The notes under the pieces are model-generated. The model saw nothing but the letters and a program-made list of their open reading frames with translations, was not told where the DNA came from and did not search any database. Positions 45,707 to 55,046 of a stretch of DNA of 64,000 bases are shown piece by piece (the stretch's first letter is position 1; every line of letters starts with the position of its first letter). Where the stretch lies: contig DAOUHY010000121.1 in NCBI GenBank assembly GCA_034428435.1, positions 1 to 64,000 of the forward strand. The letters are read 5' to 3'. This stretch comes from Bin5 sp034428435 (lineage in GTDB: Bacteria > Chloroflexota > Anaerolineae > Caldilineales > Caldilineaceae). A program made the translations under genes and the position numbers.

Positions 45707-45733
45707 GATTTGGGCTCGTAGCGGCGTTGGAGG

Positions 45734-48484
45734 CTAGAGAGAGACACCGAGAAGACCGCGCGTAAACTGGAATTCAATGTTGCCCGCGCGCATCGCTCTT
45801 GGCTGGTGATTCCCTTCCAGTGTCCGCGTCAACAAGCCGGCCAGAAACTGGGGCCAGGAATCGGCCTCGTTTTCGAGAACGGCGTCCATGTCTTCGGCGT
45901 ACTGCATTGCCGGGCAGTCGTGTGTGGTTACCTGGAGCACGGGCACTAGAGGATGGCCTTCGATCGGGTGGCTTCCAACATAGGCCAGAATCACCTCAAC
46001 GCCGGTGCCGCCGAGACCGGTCAGCGTTTCTGCCCAGTGTTCGGTGGGCGTCTCCATCATGTGGAGACCACTGCGCTCGGATGCGTCTGCCAGCGACTGC
46101 CCGTACGCGAGAGTGGGCAGGTGCGGGCCGTCGCCAATGCTCTCATCAAGAAAGGCTTTGGACGAAAGAAGTGACGTGTTTTCGGGTAGAATGAGGGTTC
46201 CGCCGCCTGCGGCGATGGCCGCTGCCAGCCGGCCGAACTGCTGAGAAACGGCGGCCGGCGGGTCTCCGGCGCTCAGAAGCCCGATTCGAAGGGCGGATAC
46301 ATCAGCCATCGTCTGCTCAGGTGTCCCGGCAGCGGCCAGTCGCTGTTCGAACCAAGCATCGACCTTTTCCAGCACAGCGTCGATTCCGCCGTCCAGTTGG
46401 ATGCTGGCCCAGCCATATTGATGCAGGTCCAAACCGTTTTCTTCAAGCTCGTTGCGGAAGTAGTCATTGTGGGTCTTTTCGCAGCCATGCTCCAGGAGCA
46501 AGGTCTCGGCTGCAAGCGGGTGTTGCAGATAGCCCAGAACTGTGCGTACGTAGAGATCGCCGGTATGTCCGCCTGAGAATCCGCAGCCTTCAGTATGGGC
46601 AAGCGCCACAAACCGCTTGAGAGGGGTCGCTGCCTCGCCGCCCGAAGTGAATCTGCGATTGAGCCGCGCGGCCGCAATCTGACCGATCTGGCCGGAGCAG
46701 AGACTGGTCGGCAGGATCAGTCCGATGCGGTCGGCGGCGGGCCCGGTTGGCGTTGAAAACGCAGGATAGGAGAGATGAAGGACGGGGGCGGCGGAGGAAC
46801 GGCGGACGGGCAACGGGCGGCCTGCAGGCTTGGGGCGGCGGTTGATCTCTTCTACGCGTCCCGGACCCGTCTGGCGCCAGTCGCGCCAGAGCTGTACCTG
46901 CGCGTGGCCGGCTTTTTCGCCAACTGTTCGCTCGCCAGAGGCGGCGCGCACGGTCAGGTCAAGCGTTTCGGCGCCGAGCTCGTCCATGGGGGTACCGTCG
47001 AGATAGCGGCCCGCGTTTACGTCCATATCTTGGCTGAGCAACTCATACCGACGCGTTGTGGTGACTATTTTGATGGTAGGAACAAACGGGAAATTGGTGA
47101 CCGAGCCGTTTCCGGTGACAAAGTAGATCATGTTGCAGCCGGACGCAACCTGGCCGGCAATGCTCTCCAGATCGTTGCCCGGGCTGTCCATGAAGTAGTA
47201 ACCGGGCTCACTCATCGGCGCGCTATATGGGATGACGTGGTCGAGTTGGACGTCCGGGTGTCGTTTCATCGCTGCGCCAATTGACTTGAGGACGATGTTG
47301 TAAAGCCCGCGGTATTTGTTGCCGCCGGAGGGATTGCCGGCGGCTGAGTGGCCGTGCCAGGCGACCCGTTCCTGGAAACGCTCGATGGTGTTGAGAAACT
47401 CGGCGGCGGTCTCTACGTCACGCACGTTGAGCATGATGTAAGGCTCGGCGCCGATCAGTTCGTCGGTCTCTGCCAGGTTGGCAGCGCCGCCGTATCGGAC
47501 CAGCTCGCGTGCCACCCAAGAGGCGAGTGGATTCCCGGAGATGCCGGAAAAGGCGTCTGAGCCGCCGCACTGCAGAGCCAGCTTCAGCTCAGAGAGGGGT
47601 TGAAGGGTACGCGGGGTGGCGTTGACTTCGTCAAGCCAGCCTTGCACAGTGGCTTCGGCCTGTTCCAATCCGGCCTGAAAACCGCCTGTGAGGGTCAGGA
47701 AGGCGTGAGGGACAGCCTCGAGAGGGTAGTTGCTCTCCGTCAGAAAGGTACGCAGCAGGGCGTTATTCACCGGCTCACGACCGTAATCCACGCACAGGAC
47801 TGCCCCGACATTGGGGTGGGTGAAGAAGCCGGCCAGCGTACGCAGAGTGGTCTCTGTATTGTTGGGGTTGTCGTGGCCACCCTCGGTATGGGCAACGGCA
47901 ACGATGCCGTCGATGTTTTTGAAGCGATCGGCGACGCCGGCAAGACGGGACTCCAACTGTCTGACAAAGCCCCCAGTGCGGGAGGATGTTCCCAGCAGAA
48001 TAATCGTGTTTCTGGTCCCTACGCCCCGGCCCCCGGGACGGGAATACCCCTCGAAATAGCGATTTTCGGTTTGCCTGGCGACTTGCTGACCGGCGCGGAA
48101 TCTGTCGGCGTCAAGTTCGTAGGCCTGGACGTGATCGGCGAAATTCGGCTCGTTGGGAAGATCGAATTCGAGCGCACGTACCCCGAGAGCGTCGAGCATT
48201 TCGGCGTTGCGTATGTACTCGCCCGGTGCAATCGCCCGCGTCGCCAGGCCAAACGGCAACTCCCATGAGAGCAGCGGGGCACCCTGCGGGATCGATGCCA
48301 CTGCGAAGCGGTGCCCTTCCATGGTGGTATAGTCCAGAGTAAGGACACTTTCGCCGAAGACGATCTGCGTTCCGGCTACCAGGGTACGCGTGGCGATGGC
48401 AACGTTGTCGCCAGGAAGGGGCAGGCGGGCGACCTCATCGAAGGGTAACGGGGAAGCGTTTTGGGATTTATGTGGTTGTGCCAT
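45734..48484 (-). CDS. double-length UxaA-like (altronate/galactarate dehydratase family) protein
   Basis: 916 residues from the ATG at 48484 (GAAGGTGA upstream), about twice the usual. Copy 1: SAF domain (about 20-105), middle GD/AH domain starting YFEGYSRPGGRGVGTRN (143-159), and C-terminal domain with QCGGSDAFSG (305-314) and NKYRGLYNI (389-397). Copy 2 (about 565-900) repeats the middle and C-terminal domains. Family cysteines of the middle domain are lost in copy 1 (TSS 166-168, HTEGGH 199-204, YGRE 234-237) but kept in copy 2 (LCSG 595-598, HTEGCG 630-635, HGCE 666-669). Copy 2 in turn has lost the CGGSD motif (LLSAGD 736-741). It probably dehydrates a sugar acid, with one composite active site. 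Confidence 0.83.
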   Translation of the reverse strand: MAQPHKSQNASPLPFDEVARLPLPGDNVAIATRTLVAGTQIVFGESVLTLDYTTMEGHRFAVASIPQGAPLLSWELPFGLATRAIAPGEYIRNAEMLDALGVRALEFDLPNEPNFADHVQAYELDADRFRAGQQVARQTENRYFEGYSRPGGRGVGTRNTIILLGTSSRTGGFVRQLESRLAGVADRFKNIDGIVAVAHTEGGHDNPNNTETTLRTLAGFFTHPNVGAVLCVDYGREPVNNALLRTFLTESNYPLEAVPHAFLTLTGGFQAGLEQAEATVQGWLDEVNATPRTLQPLSELKLALQCGGSDAFSGISGNPLASWVARELVRYGGAANLAETDELIGAEPYIMLNVRDVETAAEFLNTIERFQERVAWHGHSAAGNPSGGNKYRGLYNIVLKSIGAAMKRHPDVQLDHVIPYSAPMSEPGYYFMDSPGNDLESIAGQVASGCNMIYFVTGNGSVTNFPFVPTIKIVTTTRRYELLSQDMDVNAGRYLDGTPMDELGAETLDLTVRAASGERTVGEKAGHAQVQLWRDWRQTGPGRVEEINRRPKPAGRPLPVRRSSAAPVLHLSYPAFSTPTGPAADRIGLILPTSLCSGQIGQIAAARLNRRFTSGGEAATPLKRFVALAHTEGCGFSGGHTGDLYVRTVLGYLQHPLAAETLLLEHGCEKTHNDYFRNELEENGLDLHQYGWASIQLDGGIDAVLEKVDAWFEQRLAAAGTPEQTMADVSALRIGLLSAGDPPAAVSQQFGRLAAAIAAGGGTLILPENTSLLSSKAFLDESIGDGPHLPTLAYGQSLADASERSGLHMMETPTEHWAETLTGLGGTGVEVILAYVGSHPIEGHPLVPVLQVTTHDCPAMQYAEDMDAVLENEADSWPQFLAGLLTRTLEGNHQPRAMRAGNIEFQFTRGLLGVSL

Positions 48485-48648
48485 AGCTTCACCTTCGCAG
48501 TGGGGAGTTGGTTTTTGCAACTCCGATAGCCTAACACATTTGCCTGAATTTCACAGTTTCGGGGGACGCGGAAAGGACAGTTTTCCACTTCACGCGTGCA
48601 CGGGTCAGAATGGAGAAAGAGGTCCAAGCTTGGGTTGGCTATGCGAAT

Positions 48649-49323
48649 TCAAAGGCGGCCTGTCATCTCGGCGTCCAATTGTTCGAAATAGCGGACCATG
48701 AACTCGTGCCGCTGCTCTCCCATTTTGCGACCAGTTGGCGTGTGGAGCGTAGCCAGAACTTGACGCAGCTTGTATACGAATTCGTGGACAGGCGTATATT
48801 CGGGACCGGTCGGCTGAAAGGTGTCAGGCGGTACTGCAGTCGCGGGCTGGCTCCAGAGACGGTTCCCGTAGTTGCCGGCGTGGGCAAAGGCCCTGGCAAC
48901 GCCTATGGCCCCAATGCTGTCCAGTTTGTCGGCGTCATAGAGGCACTTCGCCTCCAATGTTTGCGGTAGGACGGAGCGGTCGCGGTACCTGTGGGCCTGG
49001 ATGCAGTGGACGACGTTTTTGATGCGCGGCGCGTCCATGCCGGCTGCTGTCAGGTATTGGTCGGCGAATTCGGCTGCGGCGAAGTGATGCGTGGTGCGCC
49101 CTTGTTCTGAAACGGGCAGGTCGTGGAGGAGGGCGGCGGCGCGCACAACTTCGGCGTCGGCGCATTCGGCCTGCGCGATGCGTAAACCCAACCGGGTTAC
49201 TCTCAGCACGTGGTCGAAGTCGTGGGCCACGTCGGCAGAAAGATAGAGCTGGCGGACAGTCGATTCGCTCAGGCTATCCGAGATAGATGATTGAACTGTT
49301 GGGTCTTCAGAATGTGAAATCAT
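48649..49323 (-). CDS. HD-domain hydrolase
   Basis: 224 residues. HD superfamily metal sites: His-Asp in AHDFDHVLRV, His-Asp in AALLHDLPV, and a downstream Asp in LYDADKLDSIGAIG. The layout is that of YpgQ/YedJ-like phosphohydrolases, which act on nucleotides or pyrophosphate. An alternative is a nucleotidase for sugar or signalling nucleotides. It is read after the GT4 and chorismate mutase genes on the same strand but not adjacent to them (42 bp gap). Confidence 0.8.
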   Translation of the reverse strand: MISHSEDPTVQSSISDSLSESTVRQLYLSADVAHDFDHVLRVTRLGLRIAQAECADAEVVRAAALLHDLPVSEQGRTTHHFAAAEFADQYLTAAGMDAPRIKNVVHCIQAHRYRDRSVLPQTLEAKCLYDADKLDSIGAIGVARAFAHAGNYGNRLWSQPATAVPPDTFQPTGPEYTPVHEFVYKLRQVLATLHTPTGRKMGEQRHEFMVRYFEQLDAEMTGRL

Positions 49324-49365
49324 CTGATCTTTCGCGGTTGGATACAGGGCAATTGGCAGCCTGCG

Positions 49366-50508
49366 TCAACGGGTGGCGAACTCACCCAGGCATTCGAGCA
49401 GGCGACGACGAAAGGACTCTCTGCTGAAACGCTCGGCTTGATTTCGGCAATCGGCTGGGTCGTATGCGTGAACGTCGAACTGTTCAATGGCTTTCTTCAG
49501 TTGCTCGGGCGTCTGCAGGTCAAAGAACTCACCAGTCTTCCCCGGGATAACCGTGTCCAGAGCCCCTCCGCCCCGAAAGGCGATCACCGGTCGACCAGTG
49601 CTCATCGCCTCGACCGGCGTGATTCCAAAGTCCTCGAGTCCTGGAAAGAGGAACGCCTTACAGCCTCGCATCAACTCCAATATACGTTCGCCTGGCTGCC
49701 AGCCCTGGAAGGTGACATTGGGCCCAGCCAGTTCCTCGAGCGCGTGTCTGGCTCGTCCGCTGCCCACAACGATCAGCCGTTCGTGCGGCAGCTCGCGGAA
49801 AGCCCTGACGGCCAGGTCGACGCGCTTGTATGGAATCAGGCGGCTGACGATCAGATAGTAGTCGCCTACGGGAACAGATGGATCGGGAGAGAATCGTTGG
49901 GTATCGACAGGAGGGTGAACGATGACGCTGTCGCGATCGTATATTGTGCGGATGCGCTCTTGTACAGCGCTGCTGATGGCGATGAAATAGTCGACTTTTT
50001 GAGCGGCGGTGTAGTCCCAACGTCGCAGCAGCGCTAGCAGTGGTCTCAGCGCGAGATCGAGTAGTCTACCGATTTGCTCCCTCTGGCGGTACTGGTCGTA
50101 GAGCCACAGAAAGCGTGTTGGCGTAAGGCAGTAACAGACGTGAAGTGCCTTACGCTGGCCCTTGCGAGCCGTGATTCCGTGGCAGAAGCCGCTCTTGTTG
50201 CTGAGAATAAGATCGAATTCGCTCAAGTCGGTATTTCGAAACGCCGCCGGGTAGAGGGGCAAATAGGCCTGGTGGCGGTCGGTCACCAGCGGGAGGCGCT
50301 GCATGAAGGTGGTACGGATGGTCCATGTTCTGTACGAATCGGGCATTTTGGCCGGCCCGTACATGCTCGTGTAGACGGGTGCGCCCGGGAAGAGATCGAC
50401 GAACTCTTCGAGTACGTTTTCAGCGCCTCCCATCTGATTGAGCCAGTCGTGGACCAGAGCCACGCGGGCGCCGGTCCGCCAGTCCTTGCGCCCTGGTTCG
50501 CGGCTCAC
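49366..50508 (-). CDS. GT4 family glycosyltransferase
   Basis: 380 residues from the GTG at 50508, which follows the chorismate mutase stop by 13 bp and has GAAGG about 9 bases upstream; an upstream TTG would place about 44 residues inside the previous gene. GT-B fold: VALVHDWLNQMGGAENVLEEF (N-domain), then YLIVSRLIPYKRVDLAVRAF, LIVVGSGRAR and the donor-site motif FPGLEDFGITPVEAMSTGRPVIAFRGGG. Probably transfers a hexose to a surface polysaccharide or lipid. The N-terminus 'MGGAENVL' is typical of WbaZ-like mannosyltransferases. Confidence 0.85.
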   Translation of the reverse strand: MSREPGRKDWRTGARVALVHDWLNQMGGAENVLEEFVDLFPGAPVYTSMYGPAKMPDSYRTWTIRTTFMQRLPLVTDRHQAYLPLYPAAFRNTDLSEFDLILSNKSGFCHGITARKGQRKALHVCYCLTPTRFLWLYDQYRQREQIGRLLDLALRPLLALLRRWDYTAAQKVDYFIAISSAVQERIRTIYDRDSVIVHPPVDTQRFSPDPSVPVGDYYLIVSRLIPYKRVDLAVRAFRELPHERLIVVGSGRARHALEELAGPNVTFQGWQPGERILELMRGCKAFLFPGLEDFGITPVEAMSTGRPVIAFRGGGALDTVIPGKTGEFFDLQTPEQLKKAIEQFDVHAYDPADCRNQAERFSRESFRRRLLECLGEFATR

Positions 50509-50521
50509 GGCGTCACGACCT

Positions 50522-50896
50522 TCAAGAGTCAGCCCGTCCTGAGCAGCCACTGGAAACTTTCTTGGCGGAAGCCGACGGGGATTGGCCTTCCGTCTCTTTT
50601 CTCCTGTTCTCTGAGAAAACGACCATTTCAGCCTTGACAAAGTGGGCGACCATCGTACGAAAGAGTGCCTCGATCAGATCCGGGTCCACGTCTTCGGTCT
50701 CTGCCCAGAGCCGGCGGGCAGCCATCATGCTGCGCTGGCGCTCGTGCGAGTGAACCTGATCTTCGTTGCTTTTGAAACGGGCTGCTGCATGGACATATTC
50801 CTGGCGGCGGCTAATGGTAGTGATGAGAGATCGATCCAGTTGGTCGATTTCGGAACGTATCTCGGCCAGCGAATTGCAGTCTTGAGGCTCTTTCAT
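50522..50896 (-). CDS. chorismate mutase type II / isochorismate-pyruvate lyase (PchB-like)
   Basis: 124 residues from the ATG at 50896. All-helical AroQ-type domain: CNSLAEIRSEIDQLDRSLITTISRRQEYVHAAARFK, then ERQRSMMAARRLWAETEDVDPDLIEALFRTMVAHFVKAEM. The catalytic pattern (Arg in SEIR, Lys in FK, Glu/Gln near the end) fits chorismate mutase. The 'yV.aAarFK..e..v...eR' string is closest to PchB, an isochorismate pyruvate-lyase with mutase activity. Neither pathway is nearby, and a GT4 gene follows 13 bp later, so the true substrate is uncertain. Its C-terminal 20 residues are Ser/Arg/Lys-rich. Confidence 0.78.
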   Translation of the reverse strand: MKEPQDCNSLAEIRSEIDQLDRSLITTISRRQEYVHAAARFKSNEDQVHSHERQRSMMAARRLWAETEDVDPDLIEALFRTMVAHFVKAEMVVFSENRRKETEGQSPSASAKKVSSGCSGRADS

Positions 50897-51145
50897 GTGG
50901 GGACCTGACCTTTGCGAGGAAGGGCATTCCACTTCTTTGTGCAGAATTTTACCCCAGACACATTCGACGACAAAGCAATCGTGAATTTGAAAAGCTCCCA
51001 AGTGTTGCCGGTCGGACAGGCATTGGGGACGCTTGCAGGGACCTGATGGGGTGATTCTTGGCTTGTTTTCCTGAGCTGGGCGCCGAATAGGGGCATGGCA
51101 TGTCCGGAAAGCTGGCTTGCGACAGCCGCCTAATGCGCGTTGCCT

Positions 51146-51175
51146 TTGACCAGCGACGCGACGCTACAGTAGAAT
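51146..51175 (+). promoter_or_regulatory. sigma-70-type promoter for the M20 dipeptidase
   Basis: TTGACC (51146-51151) and TAGAAT (51170-51175) with an 18-bp spacer, close to consensus. It lies 45 bp before the ATG at 51220, giving a leader of about 38 bases. The rest of the 323-bp divergent spacer 50897-51219 shows no other feature. Confidence 0.6.
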
Positions 51176-51219
51176 GCGCCGAATAGCTGGCACCGTTACC
51201 ACCACCAGGAGAACTGAGC

Positions 51220-52602
51220 ATGGCAGGGTACCAAAACTATCTCGATACGAACCAGGACCGCTTCCTCGATGAGTTGCTTGACTTTCTTCGTATTCCCAGT
51301 ATCTCAGCACTGCCTGAACGCGCCGAGGACGTAGAGCGCGCCGGACATTGGGTCGCTCAGCGATTGTCTGCCGCGGGCGTAGAGAATGTAGAGGTGTTGC
51401 CGACGGGCGGCCATCCGGTCGTGTATGGAGACTGGTTGCACGCGCCGGGCAAGCCAACAGTGCTGATCTACGGCCACTTCGACGTGCAGCCGGTCGACCC
51501 GCTTGAATTATGGACAAATCCTCCTTTCGAGCCCACGGTAAGGGAGGGCCGGGTCTATGCTCGCGGCGCTTCTGACGACAAAGGAAATATGCTGGCACCA
51601 ATCCTTGCGGTCGAGGCTCTACTGCAGAGCGAGGGTGCCGCACCGGTCAATTTGAAGTTCTGCTTCGAGGGTCAGGAAGAGATTGGCAGCCCACAGATTC
51701 CTGATTTTATGCCGCCGCACAGGGACCGCTTTGCCTGTGATCTTGCCGTCAGTGCCGATGGGGGACAGTTCAGCGAAACCGAACCGATTCTGCTCTTGTC
51801 GCTGCGTGGTGTGTGCGGCATACAGATTGATGTCCGTGGGGCAACAACCGACCTCCACTCGGGGCTACACGGGGGCCGGATCCAGAACCCAATTCACGCA
51901 CTTACTCAGATTCTGGGGTCATTGCGCAGGGCGGACGGCTCGATTGCGGTTGAGGGGTTCTATGACAGTGTGGTGGAGCTATCGTCCGAAGAGCGCGCCG
52001 CTATCGCCCGCATTCCCTTTGACGGGGACGACTATCTGAAAGAGCTGGGACTGGCGGAGGAGTTCGGTGAGCCGGGATACACGAACCGGGAGCGCGGCTG
52101 GGTTCGACCAACTCTGGAGGTGAACGGCATCTGGGGAGGCTTCCAGGAGGAGGGGATCAAGACTGTACTTCCAAACTCAGCTCATGCTAAGATCACCTGC
52201 CGCCTCGTGGCGGACCAGGATCCTGCCCATATCATCGACTTGCTGGAGGAACATATCGAACAGAACGCGCCGCAGGGCGTGATAGTGATGGTGACGCCAC
52301 TGTCAATTCTGGGTCGACCTTACAGCATTTCAGCGGATCATTGGGGCAATCAGGCCGCGGCCGAGGTACTGAGGAGGATGTACAGCCGAGAACCTTACCA
52401 GACGCGCAGCGGTGGCAGCATCCCTATCACCGGCGTCTTCCAGGAGCAACTGGGGGCGGATACGATCAGTTTTGGGTTCGGTATCGAAGACGAGAACTTC
52501 CACGCGCCGGACGAGTTCTTCCGCTTGGCCAGTTTCCGCAAGAGCCAGGATGCTTACTGCCAGTTGCTCCACAAACTTGGGGAGTCGTCCCCGCAAAACT
52601 GA
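51220..52602 (+). CDS. M20 family dipeptidase (metallopeptidase)
   Basis: 460 residues, ATG with CAGGAGAAC upstream. Zinc ligands: His86 and Asp88-type in YGHFDVQP, Asp119/Asp120 in ASDDKGN, the base Glu153/Glu154 in EGQEEIGS and a late His (NFHAPDE). The dimerisation (lid) domain spans about 190-330. This is the PepV/CNDP-like dipeptidase subgroup, acting on dipeptides or on acyl-amino acids. It is alone on its strand with its own promoter. Confidence 0.93.
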   Translation: MAGYQNYLDTNQDRFLDELLDFLRIPSISALPERAEDVERAGHWVAQRLSAAGVENVEVLPTGGHPVVYGDWLHAPGKPTVLIYGHFDVQPVDPLELWTNPPFEPTVREGRVYARGASDDKGNMLAPILAVEALLQSEGAAPVNLKFCFEGQEEIGSPQIPDFMPPHRDRFACDLAVSADGGQFSETEPILLLSLRGVCGIQIDVRGATTDLHSGLHGGRIQNPIHALTQILGSLRRADGSIAVEGFYDSVVELSSEERAAIARIPFDGDDYLKELGLAEEFGEPGYTNRERGWVRPTLEVNGIWGGFQEEGIKTVLPNSAHAKITCRLVADQDPAHIIDLLEEHIEQNAPQGVIVMVTPLSILGRPYSISADHWGNQAAAEVLRRMYSREPYQTRSGGSIPITGVFQEQLGADTISFGFGIEDENFHAPDEFFRLASFRKSQDAYCQLLHKLGESSPQN

Positions 52603-52632
52603 GGATTCGGCGATGGGCGGCCCAGCCATAGG

Positions 52633-53079
52633 TCAGGAGGCGAATTGAAACCACAGAACTGTGTAGAGAACGCCGACCAGCGCGCCTACGTACACCTCAG
52701 TGGGTGAGTGGCCGATCAGCTCCTTCAACTCCTCTTCGCTGACAGGCTGACCGGTGAAGAGCTCTCTCAGGATCTGATTAAGGACTTTGGCTTGCTTACC
52801 GGCGGCTTGCCGCACGCCGGTGGCGTCGTACATGACAACCAGTGCGAATATGGCGGCCAAGGCAAAGACGTCGCTACGCGGGCCGGAGCGATAGCCGATT
52901 GCGGCGACGAGGCTGCAGACCATAGCCGCATGGCTGCTGGGCATGCCCCCAGCGCGAGCCAGTACGCGCAGGTCAAAGTCGCGCCGCAGTACCCATTCGA
53001 AGAGAAACTTGTAGAGCTGCACGAGGAGACCGGCAGACAGCGGAAGCCAGATGATTGAGCTGTTACCCAGTAGCTGCAT
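52633..53079 (-). CDS. divergent PAP2 family membrane protein
   Basis: 148 residues, four to five membrane segments. RVLARAGGMPSSHAAMVCSLV and the downstream GHSPTEVYVGALVGVLY are the conserved parts (SSH and GHSPTEV); they match the divergent-PAP2/DUF212 family, related to acid phosphatases and haloperoxidases. The reaction is unknown. It starts 4 bp after xseB ends and is probably co-transcribed with it; it converges on the dipeptidase gene. Confidence 0.87.
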   Translation of the reverse strand: MQLLGNSSIIWLPLSAGLLVQLYKFLFEWVLRRDFDLRVLARAGGMPSSHAAMVCSLVAAIGYRSGPRSDVFALAAIFALVVMYDATGVRQAAGKQAKVLNQILRELFTGQPVSEEELKELIGHSPTEVYVGALVGVLYTVLWFQFAS

Positions 53080-53083
53080 CTGT

Positions 53084-53335
53084 CTATGGGTCCGAGATGT
53101 CGCTCAAATCAATTAGAGTTCCGTCCGGCTCCCATTTCCTGACTCGAAGTTCGGCTTCTTCGAGTAGAACGCCGCAGCGGGCGGCCAGTTTCACGCCTGC
53201 TTCATACAGGTCCAGTGAATCGGCCAAGGGTAGATCGGCGGCTTCAAGTTGCTCCAGAATGGCTTGAAGCTGGGCATAGCTTTCTTCGTACGGGAGTTCG
53301 GCGGTTTGATCGGACCCGCTGTTCTGGTTTTCCAT
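53084..53335 (-). CDS. xseB: exodeoxyribonuclease VII small subunit
   Basis: 83 residues from the ATG at 53335 (AAAGGAACG upstream). The XseB helix pair is clear: PYEESYAQLQAILEQLEAADLPLADSLDLYEAGVKLAARCGVLLEEAELRVRKW. It forms complexes with XseA to degrade single-stranded DNA. xseA is not within reach. The gene starts the tight pair with the PAP2 gene. Confidence 0.92.
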   Translation of the reverse strand: MENQNSGSDQTAELPYEESYAQLQAILEQLEAADLPLADSLDLYEAGVKLAARCGVLLEEAELRVRKWEPDGTLIDLSDISDP

Positions 53336-53568
53336 TTCGTTCCTTTCGGTACCGGCCAATTTTGGCATCAGTATATCAGAGAGAGCACAAGTTTCGGCAA
53401 TGGAAAAGCAGGCTCCATGATTCGAATTGTGTCCAGAGCAGGATTAGCACTGTTCAGGCTCTAGGCAGTAGAATCCGGCACAGTCACAGCAATGGATTCC
53501 AACAGCAATTTGGTGGCCGACTTTTGGAAGAGTTCACCAGAATCAAGGGTTGTACGATGGAGGACCAG

Positions 53569-54414
<846 letters not shown>

Positions 54415-54510
54415 CAGGAAGAAGCCTCTGTTGAAATCTCTTTGGTATCCACTTCACTCTTTGGGGATAGTGGCAGCTATCTTTTCGGAGAGAGGAGAGC
54501 CTTTGGGTCT

Positions 54511-54840
54511 CTACTCATTTGCTGCTGCACGGCGCCCGCGTTGTGACAGGAAAAGCGTGGCCGCCGGGAACTTGTGATTGCTAAGGAGGAGGCCCTGATT
54601 CTCCAGCCCGCGCACGTCCTGCATCGTGACCTGGCTCGCGTTACCGTTGAGAAGGTGGAGGCGAAATTCCTTTCTGCCGTCGAGATAGCGTTGAGACTTC
54701 AGCGTCGCGCCGTTCAGCATCGAGCGCAGAATGAGCTTCTGCGTAGGGGAAATCTTTCTTTGAGGGGAGGAGGAGGAAAGCCGTAAATTCACGGCCCGCA
54801 GGCTTTTGCGCATCTTCGCGGCGGTTGAGCGAAGTGTCAT
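54511..54840 (-). CDS. small basic protein, winged-helix-like, hypothetical
   Basis: 109 residues. A basic N-terminus (about 1-30, including KMRKSLRAVNLRL) precedes a region ISPTQKLILRSMLNGATLKSQRYLDGRKEFRLHLLNGNASQVTMQDVRGLENQGLL and an end FLSQRGRRAAANE. The latter has the shape of a winged helix with an 'L...G.l' hairpin and terminal 'LT..Gr.aa' strand. The ATG overlaps the previous gene's stop (ATGA), so it is coupled to the 68-residue protein and the radical SAM gene. Not recognised further. Confidence 0.6.
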   Translation of the reverse strand: MTLRSTAAKMRKSLRAVNLRLSSSSPQRKISPTQKLILRSMLNGATLKSQRYLDGRKEFRLHLLNGNASQVTMQDVRGLENQGLLLSNHKFPAATLFLSQRGRRAAANE

Positions 54841-55043
54841 CCCAGTTTGTGGACGTGCTCTTGTAGCTTGCGCTGGCTTATCTTCACGTATTGGTCCGCT
54901 CTGATCTGGGCCATTTCCTCGTCTGACAGGCGCAAACGCAGAATGTCCAGGGCATCTTCCGGGCTCTGGCCGTAGGCAAGCTTCTTCTTGCCGTTCTTCA
55001 TGTCAAACAAGTACATGTAGTGGGGATTGGAAAAGCTGCTCAT
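54837..55043 (-). CDS. 68-residue hypothetical protein
   Basis: Not recognised. The sequence SNPHYMYLFDMKNGKKKLAYGQSPEDALDILRLRLSDEEMAQIRADQYVKISQRKLQEHVHKL begins with a beta-hairpin-like stretch and continues as two amphipathic helices. It starts 3 bp after the radical SAM gene ends and shares ATGA with the next gene, so it is a real member of that operon. A precursor role for the radical SAM enzyme was considered; it lacks a Cys-, Ser- or Gly-rich core typical of RiPP peptides. Confidence 0.6.
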   Translation of the reverse strand: MSSFSNPHYMYLFDMKNGKKKLAYGQSPEDALDILRLRLSDEEMAQIRADQYVKISQRKLQEHVHKLG

Positions 55044-55046
55044 CGG

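Noticed and set aside
54837..55043. 68-residue gene as a RiPP precursor for the radical SAM enzyme
   Set aside because: No Cys/Ser/Gly-rich core or leader-like ending; helical composition instead. Kept as an unknown partner only.
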